Assembly (NCBI GenBank): GCA_965207475.1
Contig: OZ242278.1
Span: 992,001-1,056,000 of the forward strand
Source: WTFY01 sp011523795
Lineage (GTDB): Bacteria > Pseudomonadota > Gammaproteobacteria > UBA4575
Direction of reading: 5' to 3'
DNA: 64,000 bases
Position 1 is the first letter of the stretch. Every line of letters begins with the position of its first letter. This document shows, one piece after another, positions 55,102-64,000 of the stretch. Under the pieces are notes generated by a model. The model was not told where the DNA came from. It worked only from the letters and a program-made list of their open reading frames with translations, and ran no database searches. The position numbers and the translations under genes were made by a program.

Positions 55102-55688
55102 CGTTTCCTGTTCTGATTAATGAAGTTTGCTAACAGATGATGTCCGAACTCCGTCAGGATTGACTCGGGATGGAACTGTACCCCTTCCACTGCAAACTGC
55201 TTGTGGCGTACTCCCATGATTTCATCCATTCCTCCTGTATCTTTCTGTGTCCACGCAGTAATTTCCAGACAGTCTGGCACGCTCGTTCTTTCAATTACCA
55301 GAGAATGATACCTCGTTGCAATAAAGGGATTGTCACACTGTTCAAAAACATGCTTGCTGTGATGATGGATCCTGGAAGTCTTCCCATGCATGACTTCGTT
55401 TGCCCTGACAATCTTGCCTCCATAGGCCTGTCCGATACTCTGGTGCCCAAGGCAAACACCAAGTACCGGCACTTCCGCACCCAATGCGGAGACAATTTCC
55501 AGTGATATGCCTGCTTCATTGGGTGTACACGGGCCGGGCGATATGACGATATGCTCAGGTTTGAGCACCCTGATTCCTTCTATACTGATCTGATCATTTC
55601 TAACGACCTTGACCTCTTCACCGATCTCACCCAGGTATTGCACCAGGTTGTAAGTAAAGGAATCGTAGTTGTCAATCATTAGTACCAT
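55098..55688 (-). CDS. trpG: Anthranilate synthase glutamine amidotransferase (TrpG)
   Basis: Supplies ammonia to TrpE. 196 residues. Catalytic triad seen as LGVCLGHQSIG (Cys) and QFHPESI (His and Glu); ISPGPCTPNEAG is the oxyanion loop. Separate from TrpD, unlike the fused E. coli gene. May double as PabA. Confidence 0.95.
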   Translation of the reverse strand: MVLMIDNYDSFTYNLVQYLGEIGEEVKVVRNDQISIEGIRVLKPEHIVISPGPCTPNEAGISLEIVSALGAEVPVLGVCLGHQSIGQAYGGKIVRANEVMHGKTSRIHHHSKHVFEQCDNPFIATRYHSLVIERTSVPDCLEITAWTQKDTGGMDEIMGVRHKQFAVEGVQFHPESILTEFGHHLLANFINQNRKR

Positions 55689-55759
55689 AAAAATTTCTGC
55701 CTCATACTTGAGAGTTTTCTGGCCTGGAAAGCACAGCCTGTAAGCGGCAAACCACGAAC

Positions 55760-57226
55760 TCAGGTCATTGATTTTGCGAGCTTCACTGCTTTCATCAAGG
55801 CACCGGCCTTATTGTTCGTTTCCTCCCATTCCCTGTCTGGAACTGAGTCGTGCACGATTCCAGCTCCGGCCTGAATATAAATTTTTTTCCCCTTGATAAC
55901 TGCCGTCCGAATCGCTATGGCAGTATCCATGTTTCCATCCCAGGAAATGTATCCCACTGCTCCGGAATAAATGCCCCTTTTCACAGGCTCGAACTCATTA
56001 ATGATTTCCATGGCGCGAATCTTGGGGGCACCGCTCACCGTACCTGCAGGGAAAACAGCCCTGAGGACATCAATGGCATCATACTGCTCTTTCAGCTTTC
56101 CGGTGACATTTGAAACGATATGCATGACATGTGAATAACGTTCAACGATCATCTTGTCAGTGAGCATGACCGATCCGGTGTCCGCCACCCTGCCTACGTC
56201 ATTCCGTCCCAGATCGATGAGCATGAGATGCTCCGCCAGTTCCTTGGGATCCTGCAGCAATTCCTGTTCGACAAGCCGGTCATGACCAGAGTCTTTACCT
56301 CTCGGTCGGGTCCCCGCTATCGGCCTGACCGTCACTTCCCCATCTTCGAGCCGAACCAGAACTTCAGGGGACGAACCCACAATATGGAAATCTCCCATGT
56401 TGAGGTAAAACATGTATGGAGAGGGGTTCACGCTGCGCAAGCCTCTATACAGGTTCACTGGGGGGTCTTCAAACACTGTACTTTGTCGCTGCGACAGCAC
56501 TACCTGCATGACATCTCCAGCACGGATGTACTCGCGTGTACGCCTTACAGCCTGCTTGAAGGAATTTTCTGAAAATTCAGAGGTGAAACTTACCGGCACG
56601 CCTGCAGAACAGGCCCCGGCCGGGGCAGGTACCGGCTGCTGCAGGATCTGTACAAGTTTGTCCAGACGTTGTTGACCTTTCTGGAAAGCCTGCTCATCAT
56701 GAGGATCCACGTGTACCACCAGAAAGATCTTTCCATTCAAATTGTCGAATACAACCAGTTCCCTAGACACCATGAGGAAGATATCGGGGGTTTGCAGGGG
56801 ATCCGACCGGCTGCTGCCTGCAAGCCTGGGTTCTATGTAGTTCACCGTATCGTAACCGAAGTACCCGACAAGCCCACCGGTAAAACGCGGCAATTCCGGA
56901 ATAGGTGGCACTTGCAGGCTGTGCTGGAACTCCTGAATCCAGGCGAGAGGATCACCGGTTTGCGTTGAACACAGAATCCGAGAACTGCATTCATGCACGA
57001 CCTTCTCCCCGAAGACCCTGATGCGTTCCGGGCTCGACAAACCTATCACGGAGTACCGCCCCCAGTTTTCTCCTCCCTCAACGGACTCAAACAGGTAAGT
57101 ATAAGGCAGGTCTGCAAGCTTCAGGTATACGCTCAGGGGCGTGTAAAGATCAGCAAGAACCTCTCGCAGCAGCGGAATGTAGGTGTAACCCTGATTCTTC
57201 AGGGCATCAAATTCAGCGAGCTGCAT
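55760..57226 (-). CDS. trpE: Anthranilate synthase component I (TrpE)
   Basis: Converts chorismate to anthranilate with TrpG. 488 residues. Seen: the N-terminal feedback element LLESxEG-like FESVEGG, VLSQRQSTVFEDPP, RPIAGTRPRG, LMLIDLGRNDVGRVA, and AGAGIVHDSVPDREWEE. No leader peptide or attenuator is visible in the 29 bp between rpe and trpE. Confidence 0.95.
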   Translation of the reverse strand: MQLAEFDALKNQGYTYIPLLREVLADLYTPLSVYLKLADLPYTYLFESVEGGENWGRYSVIGLSSPERIRVFGEKVVHECSSRILCSTQTGDPLAWIQEFQHSLQVPPIPELPRFTGGLVGYFGYDTVNYIEPRLAGSSRSDPLQTPDIFLMVSRELVVFDNLNGKIFLVVHVDPHDEQAFQKGQQRLDKLVQILQQPVPAPAGACSAGVPVSFTSEFSENSFKQAVRRTREYIRAGDVMQVVLSQRQSTVFEDPPVNLYRGLRSVNPSPYMFYLNMGDFHIVGSSPEVLVRLEDGEVTVRPIAGTRPRGKDSGHDRLVEQELLQDPKELAEHLMLIDLGRNDVGRVADTGSVMLTDKMIVERYSHVMHIVSNVTGKLKEQYDAIDVLRAVFPAGTVSGAPKIRAMEIINEFEPVKRGIYSGAVGYISWDGNMDTAIAIRTAVIKGKKIYIQAGAGIVHDSVPDREWEETNNKAGALMKAVKLAKSMT

Positions 57227-57255
57227 GATACCTACATGATCTTTTGACAGGGCTT

Positions 57256-57939
57256 CTAATGGGCTGCAAGCCCCACAGCAGCCAGTTGCTTGCGCATTTC
57301 ACTAATCACACGCCCGTAATCCTGCGATCCAAAGATTGCAGAACCGGCAACAAAGGTATCAGCCCCAGCAGCCTTGATTTCCGCTATGTTGTCTACTTTA
57401 ACTCCACCGTCCACTTCCAGGCGTATTGGCAATCCTGATCGATCAATCAGTTTTCTCGCTGCCTTGATTTTTTCGAGCACCACAGGAATGAATTTCTGGC
57501 CACCGAAACCAGGATTTACGGACATGAGCAACACCATGTCCAGCTTATCCATCACGTACTCAAGCACATGCAGAGATGTAGCTGGATTGAAAACGAGTCC
57601 GGCCTTGCACCCCTGATCACGGATCAGTTGCAGACTGCGGTCAATATGCTCGGTGGCTTCAGGATGGAATGTGATAAAGCTTGCGCCCGCTGCAGCAAAC
57701 TCGGGAATCAACGGGTCAACAGGCTTGACCATGAGGTGTACATCGATTGGAGCCTGTATCCCAAAGCCGCGCAACGCGCTGCAAACAACAGGACCGAACG
57801 TCAAGTTCGGGACATAATGGTTGTCCATGACATCAAGATGAATGATGTCTGCGCCCGCACCCAGCACTGCAGTCACCTCTTCGCCAAGGCGTGCAAGATC
57901 GGCAGATAATATCGAGGGGGCAATCCAGTCAGTCAACAT
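57256..57939 (-). CDS. rpe: Ribulose-phosphate 3-epimerase
   Basis: Interconverts ribulose-5-phosphate and xylulose-5-phosphate. 227 residues from the ATG at 57939, with AGGTG eight bases upstream; the frame continues to 57969. Seen: IAPSILSADLARLGEE, IHLDVMDNHYVPNLTFGP, SVNPGFGGQKFIP and LEVDGGVKVDNI. Heads the trp run; the gph gene often found between rpe and trpE is missing. Confidence 0.96.
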   Translation of the reverse strand: MLTDWIAPSILSADLARLGEEVTAVLGAGADIIHLDVMDNHYVPNLTFGPVVCSALRGFGIQAPIDVHLMVKPVDPLIPEFAAAGASFITFHPEATEHIDRSLQLIRDQGCKAGLVFNPATSLHVLEYVMDKLDMVLLMSVNPGFGGQKFIPVVLEKIKAARKLIDRSGLPIRLEVDGGVKVDNIAEIKAAGADTFVAGSAIFGSQDYGRVISEMRKQLAAVGLAAH

Positions 57940-58034
57940 TTCAGATACACCTGTTAGCGGGTAATGCACTTTAGCCTATAACCATACAATTTGCAGCCCG
58001 GTTCCAGTACACTTTGGCTGTCGAAGCCCTCTGA

Positions 58035-58562
58035 ATGGACATGGGCCAAGCTACCAACTGGCTACAAAGGCACGAAAATTTGGATATCCAGGCATACTAC
58101 CTTCCTGCTGCAGTGGCTGCCCACTTACTTTCTGCCGTCATCTGGGTGGGAGGTATGTTTTTTGCGTACACTTCCCTTAGACCTGCAGCAGCCAAACTGC
58201 TCGAAGTCCAGCAACGCACTAAGCTGTGGCGAAAATGCCTGATCACCTTCTTCACCTGGGTATGGATCAGTATTATCGTGCTGCCTGTCACCGGTTACTG
58301 GATAATATATGCTCATTACGGCGGAATGGCGCGTGTCGGCTGGCATATCCATGTCATGCAGGTGATCGGAATCATCATGATCATGATTTTCCTGCATGTG
58401 TTTTTTGCACCCTTCAGACAACTGCTCAAGGCACTGAAACATGAAAATTTCCAGACAGCTGCTGACCAGCTAGCAAAGATTCGAAGATTTATGGGCATTA
58501 ACCTGGTCTTGGGAATAGTTGTGCTGGTCGTAGCGGGCGGCATGCGCTACCTGGCCATTTAG
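58035..58562 (+). CDS. CopD-family membrane protein
   Basis: 175 residues with four predicted membrane helices (about 23-45, 67-88, 100-125 and 150-172). Opening HLLSAVIWVGGMFF and later HVMQVIGIIMIMIFLHVFF resemble the CopD copper-resistance or putative copper-import membrane family, with conserved His. Substrate unproven. Separate from the downstream SpmAB gene by 52 bp on the same strand. Confidence 0.82.
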   Translation: MDMGQATNWLQRHENLDIQAYYLPAAVAAHLLSAVIWVGGMFFAYTSLRPAAAKLLEVQQRTKLWRKCLITFFTWVWISIIVLPVTGYWIIYAHYGGMARVGWHIHVMQVIGIIMIMIFLHVFFAPFRQLLKALKHENFQTAADQLAKIRRFMGINLVLGIVVLVVAGGMRYLAI

Positions 58563-58614
58563 CCGTGCCTGCTGGCTTCAGGGTGAAGTTCGTACCAGGC
58601 TCCAGGCATATTCC

Positions 58615-59841
58615 GTGCTGAATTATATCTGGCTTGGCTTTTTCGGAGCCGCATTCCTGAGCTGCATTTTTCAGGCCCTGCTACGTGACAATACGGCAAT
58701 CTTTGCACAGGTGATTCAGGCCACCTTTGACATGGCCGCGCTGAGCGTCGAAATTTCACTGGGGCTCATTGGTGTTCTTTGCCTGTGGCTGGGTTTTTTC
58801 ACCATTGCCGAACGGGCTGGGTTCGTAGACCTTCTGGCACGGATTTTTCGCCCGCTGTTCAGACACCTCATGCCTGAAGTGCCCGGCAATCACCCTGCAA
58901 TCGGCTCCATCACCATGAACATGGCCGCCAACATGCTTGGACTGGACAATGCTGCCACGCCACTGGGGCTCAAGGCCATGCAGGACCTACAGGATCTCAA
59001 CCCAAATAAAAGTACTGCGAGCAATGCGCAAATTTTGTTCCTCGTGCTGAACACCTCATCCGTGACCCTGCTGCCTGTGACAATATTCCTGTTTCGTGCA
59101 CAGCAAGGTTCTACCGACCCTACTGCGGTCTTTATCCCGATCCTGCTTGCTACCGGCGCTTCTACGCTTGCGGGGTTGCTGCTTGTTGCCTACATACAGG
59201 GCCTGAGCCTGTTCAACAGGACTGTTCTGGTTTACCTGCTGGCACTCGGAACACTGTTTGGGGCCTTGCTGGGATTCCTGCTGGCCGGGAACAGCGAACT
59301 TGCCGAACGTTCCAGCCTGCTCGGAAATCTCCTGTTGCTGCTCGTGATCATGTCTTTCCTGGGACTGGGATTCGCCCGCAGGATTAACGTCTACGATGCG
59401 TTCATTGACGGCGCCAAGCAGGGATTCGAAGTTGCAATAAAGATTATTCCCTACCTCGTGGCCATGCTGGTTGCCATTGGCGTGTTACGCGCCAGCCTGA
59501 TCCTGGATCATGCGCTTGAGGCCGTAGCAAGTCTGCTGACTGTTTTTGGCCTGAACACCGACTTCGTCGCTGCCCTGCCTACTGCATTGATGAGGCCGTT
59601 CTCAGGCAGCGGAGCCCGTGCGATGCTGCTCGAAACCATGAACACCCATGGCGTGGACTCGTTTGCAGCCAATCTCGCCGCAACGGTACAGGGCAGTACC
59701 GAGACGACCTTCTATGTGCTTGCGGTCTATTTTGGAAGCGTTGGCATACAACGTGTGCGCCATGCCATCGGCTGCGGCCTGTTTGCTGATCTGGCAGGAA
59801 TCTCTGCTGCCATAGCGATAGGTTACTGGTTTTTTGCCTGA
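58615..59841 (+). CDS. SpmA-SpmB fusion / nucleoside-recognition (Gate) membrane protein
   Basis: 408 residues, hydrophobic throughout, about nine membrane segments. Two homologous Gate halves: the first has SITMNMAANMLGLDNAATPLG, the SpmA signature; the second ends with GSGARAMLLE and QGSTETTFYVLAVYFGSVG, the SpmB signature. Bacillus SpmA and SpmB are separate proteins; fusion is normal in proteobacteria. Transported substrate unknown. Start is GTG at 58615. Confidence 0.85.
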   Translation: MLNYIWLGFFGAAFLSCIFQALLRDNTAIFAQVIQATFDMAALSVEISLGLIGVLCLWLGFFTIAERAGFVDLLARIFRPLFRHLMPEVPGNHPAIGSITMNMAANMLGLDNAATPLGLKAMQDLQDLNPNKSTASNAQILFLVLNTSSVTLLPVTIFLFRAQQGSTDPTAVFIPILLATGASTLAGLLLVAYIQGLSLFNRTVLVYLLALGTLFGALLGFLLAGNSELAERSSLLGNLLLLLVIMSFLGLGFARRINVYDAFIDGAKQGFEVAIKIIPYLVAMLVAIGVLRASLILDHALEAVASLLTVFGLNTDFVAALPTALMRPFSGSGARAMLLETMNTHGVDSFAANLAATVQGSTETTFYVLAVYFGSVGIQRVRHAIGCGLFADLAGISAAIAIGYWFFA

Positions 59842-59853
59842 CAGGCCTGTGAG

Positions 59854-60858
59854 CTAGCTGTCTAATACCTTGACCAGTACCCGACCCCTGATTTCGTTGT
59901 TGAGCAGCCTTGTGAACACGTCTGGCAAATCCTCCAGATACACGGTTTGTGCATGAATTGACCTGATCTGCCCGGGTCGAAGATCTTCCCCCAATCGTTC
60001 CCAGATATGCCTGCGAAGACTCTGCGGACAATTGGATGAGCTCACGCCTAGCAGATTCACGCCACGGATGATAAAAGGCATCGTGGACAGCTGAAAACTG
60101 GACCCGCCCGCAATTCCCACACTTGCTACATTTCCCCAAGGTCTGGTGGAACGCACCACACTACTCAGTGTCTTACCACCAACATTGTCGATGGCACCAG
60201 CCCATCGAGTCTTTCCCAACATGTCTCTACCGATCTCGACTTCATCACGGGCAATTACCTCCTGCGCACCAAGCTTCCGAAGGTATCCGTCAGCGCCAGG
60301 AGTACCTGTAGCAGCCACGACCTCATATCCAAGCCGGGCCAGCAGATGCACGGCAAAGCTTCCTACCCCTCCACTGGCACCTGTCACAAGGACCGGGCCG
60401 GCTTCAGGTAACTGATGATTCTGCTGCATCATATGTATGCACAATGCAGCCGTGAACCCTGCGGTTCCAATGATCATGGCCTCATCCAGATTCAACCTGG
60501 CGGGAAGGGGCACTATCCAGTCAGCCGGAACACGTGCATATCCTGCATAACCTCCATCATGAACCTCGCTCAGCCCGCTGCCGTTGACAAGCACTGTATC
60601 ACCCGGTGCAAACCGGTTGCTGGATGACATCACGACTACACCAGCCAGATCGATTCCTCCGACAAGCGGGGAACGCCTCAAAATCCTGGCTTTCCCGGTG
60701 CCGGCCAAGGCATCCTTGTAATTCACGCTTGAGTAATGCACTCGAATGATCACATCCCCGTCAGACAGCTGTTCCAGATCGACAAGCTCGATTCCTGCAC
60801 GGGTATCAGCCTCGTCAGCATGGATGCGAAATGCGGGAAATCTTTTCATCGGGGTCAT
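59854..60858 (-). CDS. acuI: YhdH/AcuI-type NADPH-dependent oxidoreductase (acryloyl-CoA reductase family)
   Basis: 334 residues from the ATG at 60858, which overlaps the purK stop region; a second ATG at 60849 is possible. Medium-chain dehydrogenase without zinc ligands: HYSSVNYKDALAGTGKARI, PLVGGIDLAGVV, the VLVTGASGGVGSFA nucleotide loop, and GIAGGSSFQLSTMPFI. Reduces acryloyl-CoA or small quinones in characterised relatives; the substrate here is not known. Confidence 0.88.
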   Translation of the reverse strand: MTPMKRFPAFRIHADEADTRAGIELVDLEQLSDGDVIIRVHYSSVNYKDALAGTGKARILRRSPLVGGIDLAGVVVMSSSNRFAPGDTVLVNGSGLSEVHDGGYAGYARVPADWIVPLPARLNLDEAMIIGTAGFTAALCIHMMQQNHQLPEAGPVLVTGASGGVGSFAVHLLARLGYEVVAATGTPGADGYLRKLGAQEVIARDEVEIGRDMLGKTRWAGAIDNVGGKTLSSVVRSTRPWGNVASVGIAGGSSFQLSTMPFIIRGVNLLGVSSSNCPQSLRRHIWERLGEDLRPGQIRSIHAQTVYLEDLPDVFTRLLNNEIRGRVLVKVLDS

Positions 60859-60859
60859 G

Positions 60860-61996
60860 CTACACCTGCGCGCAGTGCAACCTCGAATACAGCTGCTCGG
60901 CCCTAGGGCGGGTTTCTTCACCCGGTGCCCCAAGTACACAGAAATGACCCATTTTCCTGCCAGGTCGAGCCTGTTTCTTGCCGTACAGGTGCAGCTTGAC
61001 TCGATTATCTTGCATGATCTGGTCCCAGCTGGGCTCGCATGGCTCCCAAAGATCTCCCAGCAGATTCACCATGGTGACCGCACTGTGCGCCCTGGAACTG
61101 CCCAGAGGCAAGCCGCAGACCACCCGCACCTGCTGCTCAAACTGTGAGGTGTAGCATGCATCAATCGTGTAGTGGCCACTGTTATGTGTGCGCGGTGCCA
61201 TTTCATTGAAAAACAGCTTTCCGTGCTGGTCTAAAAAGAATTCCAATGCCAGCACACCACAATAGTCCAGAGCATCTGCAATGCTTTGGGCATGGGAGCA
61301 AGCCGCGCGCTGGATATCCTCATCCACGCCTGCCGGAACCGTACTGGTAAAAAGAATGCCATTACGGTGTACATTTTCGGCAACTGGAAAAAAGTCCGTT
61401 ACTCCCATAGATGAGCGTGCCAGCACACATGAAATTTCAGTCTGCAAATCGATTCTCTGCTCCAGGATGCACTCGACCTCGTTCAGGTCCTGCCATGCCT
61501 GTGCTGCCTGTCTGAAGTCCCGTACCACAGCCTGACCCCTTCCGTCATAGCCAAATCTTGCTGTCTTGAGGATCAGGTCCGGTCCCATATTCTCGAAGGC
61601 CTGCTCGATATCCTGTTCACTGGTCACAGGCTGGAACGGTGTGCAAGAAATTCCAAGTGACTGCACATACTGCTTTTCCCTGACCCTGCTCTGTGCGATT
61701 CCTACCGCGTTGGCCCCCGGACACACCCTGCAACAGTCCTGAAGTTGTTCCAACGCCCCGGACGGGACATTTTCGAATTCCGTGGTAATTACCGAGCACT
61801 CACTGGCAAGCCTGTCCAATGCATCGCCATCATCGTACGCAGCCTGCAGGTGCTGGTGTGCAATTTCGCCTGCCGGGCTCGATGGGTCCGGGTCCAGCAC
61901 GAAAACTCGATAGCCAATAGCCGATGCTGCCAAGACGAACATGCGTCCCAGCTGGCCGCCGCCCAGTACACCAAGCGTGGCACCAGGTAAGACCAT
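60860..61996 (-). CDS. purK: 5-(carboxyamino)imidazole ribonucleotide synthase (PurK)
   Basis: ATP-dependent carboxylation of aminoimidazole ribonucleotide in purine synthesis. 378 residues from the ATG at 61996, one base after the purE stop; the frame runs to 62077 inside purE. Seen: LGVLGGGQLGRMF, LKTARFGYDGRGQAVV (ATP grasp), LALEFFLDQHGKLFFNEMAPRTHNSGHYT. Confidence 0.95.
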   Translation of the reverse strand: MVLPGATLGVLGGGQLGRMFVLAASAIGYRVFVLDPDPSSPAGEIAHQHLQAAYDDGDALDRLASECSVITTEFENVPSGALEQLQDCCRVCPGANAVGIAQSRVREKQYVQSLGISCTPFQPVTSEQDIEQAFENMGPDLILKTARFGYDGRGQAVVRDFRQAAQAWQDLNEVECILEQRIDLQTEISCVLARSSMGVTDFFPVAENVHRNGILFTSTVPAGVDEDIQRAACSHAQSIADALDYCGVLALEFFLDQHGKLFFNEMAPRTHNSGHYTIDACYTSQFEQQVRVVCGLPLGSSRAHSAVTMVNLLGDLWEPCEPSWDQIMQDNRVKLHLYGKKQARPGRKMGHFCVLGAPGEETRPRAEQLYSRLHCAQV

Positions 61997-61997
61997 C

Positions 61998-62486
61998 CTA
62001 GTCCGGCAACCGGGTATTGAGTGCCATTGAGGTCTGTGATGAACGGAATTGTTGCAGCTGTTCCTTAAGCTGCACATCGGAGCTGGCCAGCATTGCTATC
62101 GCAAACAATGCAGCGTTAGTGGCCCCGGCTTCCCCTATTGCAAAGGTCGCAACTGGGACGCCCTTTGGCATCTGTACAATCGAATACAGCGAATCCTGTC
62201 CGGACAGGTGTTTTCCCGGGACCGGAACGCCCAGTACAGGCACCGTAGTCATCGCGGCCACCATGCCCGGCAAATGAGCCGCTCCACCAGCACCCGCGAT
62301 GATGCACTGGATTCCTCTCGATAATGCAGATTGCGAGAATTCGGCCATCCACTCAGGGGTGCGGTGTGCCGAGACCACCCGCTTTTCATACGCTACACCA
62401 AACTGATCCAGTATTTCTGCAGCAGCACGCATCACAGACCAGTCGCTGCCACTTCCCATGATCAGGCTTACTGTTGGTTTGGCCAT
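61998..62486 (-). CDS. purE: N5-CAIR mutase (PurE, class I)
   Basis: Moves the carboxylate of N5-CAIR to C4. 162 residues from the ATG at 62486, with GGAGG five bases upstream; a TTG one codon earlier is not needed. Seen: LIMGSGSDWSVM, VVSAHRTPEWM, and IAGAGGAAHLPGMVAA. Translationally coupled to purK. Confidence 0.96.
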   Translation of the reverse strand: MAKPTVSLIMGSGSDWSVMRAAAEILDQFGVAYEKRVVSAHRTPEWMAEFSQSALSRGIQCIIAGAGGAAHLPGMVAAMTTVPVLGVPVPGKHLSGQDSLYSIVQMPKGVPVATFAIGEAGATNAALFAIAMLASSDVQLKEQLQQFRSSQTSMALNTRLPD

Positions 62487-62596
62487 CAAGGCCTCCTTCT
62501 TCCTGCCGGCAGATTTTGAAAATAAACGCGCATTTTGGCTGAGACAGGTGAATAAAACCAGTGCACTCAGGAGAATTACCTGTTAAAAATACCCAG

Positions 62597-63481
62597 ATGC
62601 TGTCAAATTCGGGATTGAAGTCCCTGAAGAAGGTATTTCAGGGTAAAGTTCGTGATATCTATGAAGTGGATCCTGCGCACTGGCTGATTGTGACAAGTGA
62701 CCGCATATCTGCATTCGACGTGATCTTGCCCGACCTCATCCCCAAGAAAGGCATAGCCCTTACCGCTATCTCCAACTTCTGGTTTGACAGATTTGCCGCG
62801 CAGGTAAATAACCATCTAGCCGGCATTCCCGTTGAGGAAGTGGTGACAGATGAACAGGAACTGCAATTCGTGGAACGAAGGAGTGTCATTGCACGAAAAC
62901 TGAGGCCGCTGCCCTTCGAGGCCATCGTACGCGGCTACGTAATCGGCTCCGGCTGGAAGGACTACCGGAAATCTGGCACGATCAGCGGGGTACGTCTGCC
63001 GAATGACCTGAAGCTTGCAGACAAGCTTGAAACTCCGGTATTCACTCCCTCCACCAAGGCCGCTGTAGGAGAACACGACATCAATATCAGCTTCGAAGAA
63101 GTCGCTGGCAAGGTTGGCAGTGAAATCGCTGAAAGCGTGCGCGAAACCAGCCTGAAGCTGTACAGCAGCGCCGCCGAATATGCCCTGCAGCACGGCATCA
63201 TAATCGCCGACACGAAATTTGAGTTTGGCCTTGATGAGAACCAAGAAATCATGCTGATCGACGAGGCCCTCACTCCGGATTCTTCCCGCTTCTGGCCAAA
63301 AGACTCCTACATTCCGGGGAAAAACCCGAAAAGTCTGGACAAGCAGTACGTGCGCGATTATCTGGAAACCCTGAACTGGAACAAGCGTGCGCCCGGACCG
63401 AGGCTGCCTGAAGAAATCATAATAAACACCAGCAACAAATACCTGGAAGCCTGCCGGAAGTTAACAGGAATCCAGATTTGA
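62597..63481 (+). CDS. purC: SAICAR synthase (PurC)
   Basis: Adds aspartate to CAIR. 294 residues, the longer PurC type rather than the 237-residue E. coli form. The start is the ATG at 62597; the frame opens at a GTG (62561), but residues before the ATG do not resemble the family. Seen: FQGKVRDIYEVD, TSDRISAFDVILPDLIPKKG, EAIVRGYVIGSGWKDY, and EALTPDSSRFW. Divergent from purE. Confidence 0.95.
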   Translation: MLSNSGLKSLKKVFQGKVRDIYEVDPAHWLIVTSDRISAFDVILPDLIPKKGIALTAISNFWFDRFAAQVNNHLAGIPVEEVVTDEQELQFVERRSVIARKLRPLPFEAIVRGYVIGSGWKDYRKSGTISGVRLPNDLKLADKLETPVFTPSTKAAVGEHDINISFEEVAGKVGSEIAESVRETSLKLYSSAAEYALQHGIIIADTKFEFGLDENQEIMLIDEALTPDSSRFWPKDSYIPGKNPKSLDKQYVRDYLETLNWNKRAPGPRLPEEIIINTSNKYLEACRKLTGIQI

Positions 63482-63492
63482 TGCACTGACTG

Positions 63493-64000
63493 ATGGCTCG
63501 CAAGGGGATATTTATTACGGGAACTGACACCGGGGTTGGTAAAACATACCTGGGCGTGCAACTGGTCGCCGCACTGTACGAGCTTGGAATCAAGGCCGTT
63601 CCACGCAAGCCGGTTGAGTCAGGATGCCATCGGGTAAACGGCACCCTGGTGCCCGAGGATGCACAACAGTATTTTGAGGCAGCAAGCAGGACTTTTTCTC
63701 TAGAAGCTGTCTGCCCGTTCCGCTTCGAGCCAGCCATCTCCCCGCAGCGTGCTGCCCGTCTCGCGGGGCGGCCAGTGTACCTTGAAGATCTCGCGTCAAG
63801 TTGCCTTAATGAAACCAGCAGCGATGATTTTCTTGTGGTTGAGGGTGCAGGTGGATTTTATTCCCCACTGTGCGAAGACGGCCTGAATTCAGATCTGGCA
63901 AAGATACTGGAGCTGCCTGTCCTGCTGGTTGCACAGGACAAGCTGGGGTGCATCAATCATGTCCTGCTGACGATCGAGGCGATTTGTGGTCAAGGACTCT
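63493..64000 (+). CDS. bioD: Dethiobiotin synthetase, 5' part (runs off the window)
   Basis: The frame is open from the ATG at 63493 to the last base, giving about 169 residues of a family near 225. Seen: P-loop FITGTDTGVGKTYL at residues 7-20, RKPVESGC, and VVEGAGGFYSPL. Makes dethiobiotin from diaminopelargonate. Starts 11 bp after purC, so cotranscription is possible. The C-terminus is not visible. Confidence 0.93.
   Translation, partial: MARKGIFITGTDTGVGKTYLGVQLVAALYELGIKAVPRKPVESGCHRVNGTLVPEDAQQYFEAASRTFSLEAVCPFRFEPAISPQRAARLAGRPVYLEDLASSCLNETSSDDFLVVEGAGGFYSPLCEDGLNSDLAKILELPVLLVAQDKLGCINHVLLTIEAICGQGL

Overview
The window is chromosomal DNA of a gammaproteobacterium. The evidence is gene order typical of that class: lptD-surA-pdxA-(unknown)-rsmA-apaG-apaH, folA-thyA-lgt, pepP-ubiH-ubiI, a ZapB-like gene followed by zapA and 6S RNA, lipB-lipA beside dacC-rlpA-mltB-rodA-mrdA, rplM-rpsI, rpe-trpEGDC and purEK/purC. 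The left edge carries the 3' end of a phosphoenolpyruvate carboxylase gene followed by a gene I recognise as mtdA (methylene-H4F/H4MPT dehydrogenase). That pairing is typical of serine-cycle methylotrophs, so a C1-using lifestyle is likely. A tungstate ABC transporter (needed for tungsten formate dehydrogenases) and a membrane pyrophosphatase fit that lifestyle but do not prove it. I cannot name the genus.

Layout: 1-3735, ppc, mtdA and argE. 3805-5681, three unrecognised genes, two of them for exported proteins. 5881-9483, argA, a membrane-anchored cold-shock-domain protein, and the amgK-murU peptidoglycan recycling pair. 9566-18230, a long minus-strand run for lipoate synthesis, a D-amino acid aminotransferase and cell-wall elongation (dacC, rlpA, mltB, rodA, mrdA). 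18461-28236, hppA, then outer-membrane biogenesis (lptD, surA), pdxA, rsmA and apaGH. 28303-30416, folA, thyA and lgt. 30508-37328, a DUF255 protein, plsC, tpx, gcvH, a copper chaperone and the tupBCA tungstate transporter. 37383-42643, ubiquinone hydroxylases, pepP, zapA, 6S RNA and an EVE-domain protein.

At 42841-43598 lies a histone-H1-like gene made of near-identical 54-bp repeats. One repeat unit lacks 16 bp, which shifts the reading frame. From 43769 come ilvA, rpiA, rpsI-rplM with a clear promoter, a [2Fe-2S] ferredoxin-like gene, a lone glcF-like Fe-S protein overlapping coq7, speD, an OsmC-like gene, a hemerythrin and an alcohol dehydrogenase. Next are the rpe-trpEGDC run, two membrane proteins, acuI, purK, purE and purC. 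The window closes with a 3'-truncated bioD running off the right edge.

Most of the window is ordinary core genome. The parts that repay attention are the frameshifted histone-like repeat gene, the unknown exported pair at 4580-5681, the membrane-tethered cold-shock domain, the structured gene-free spacer at 46021-46425, and an eyeballed rise in G+C to the right of about 46.4 kb. I saw no CRISPR array, tRNA, rRNA, transposase, prophage or defence island, and no complete undescribed system.
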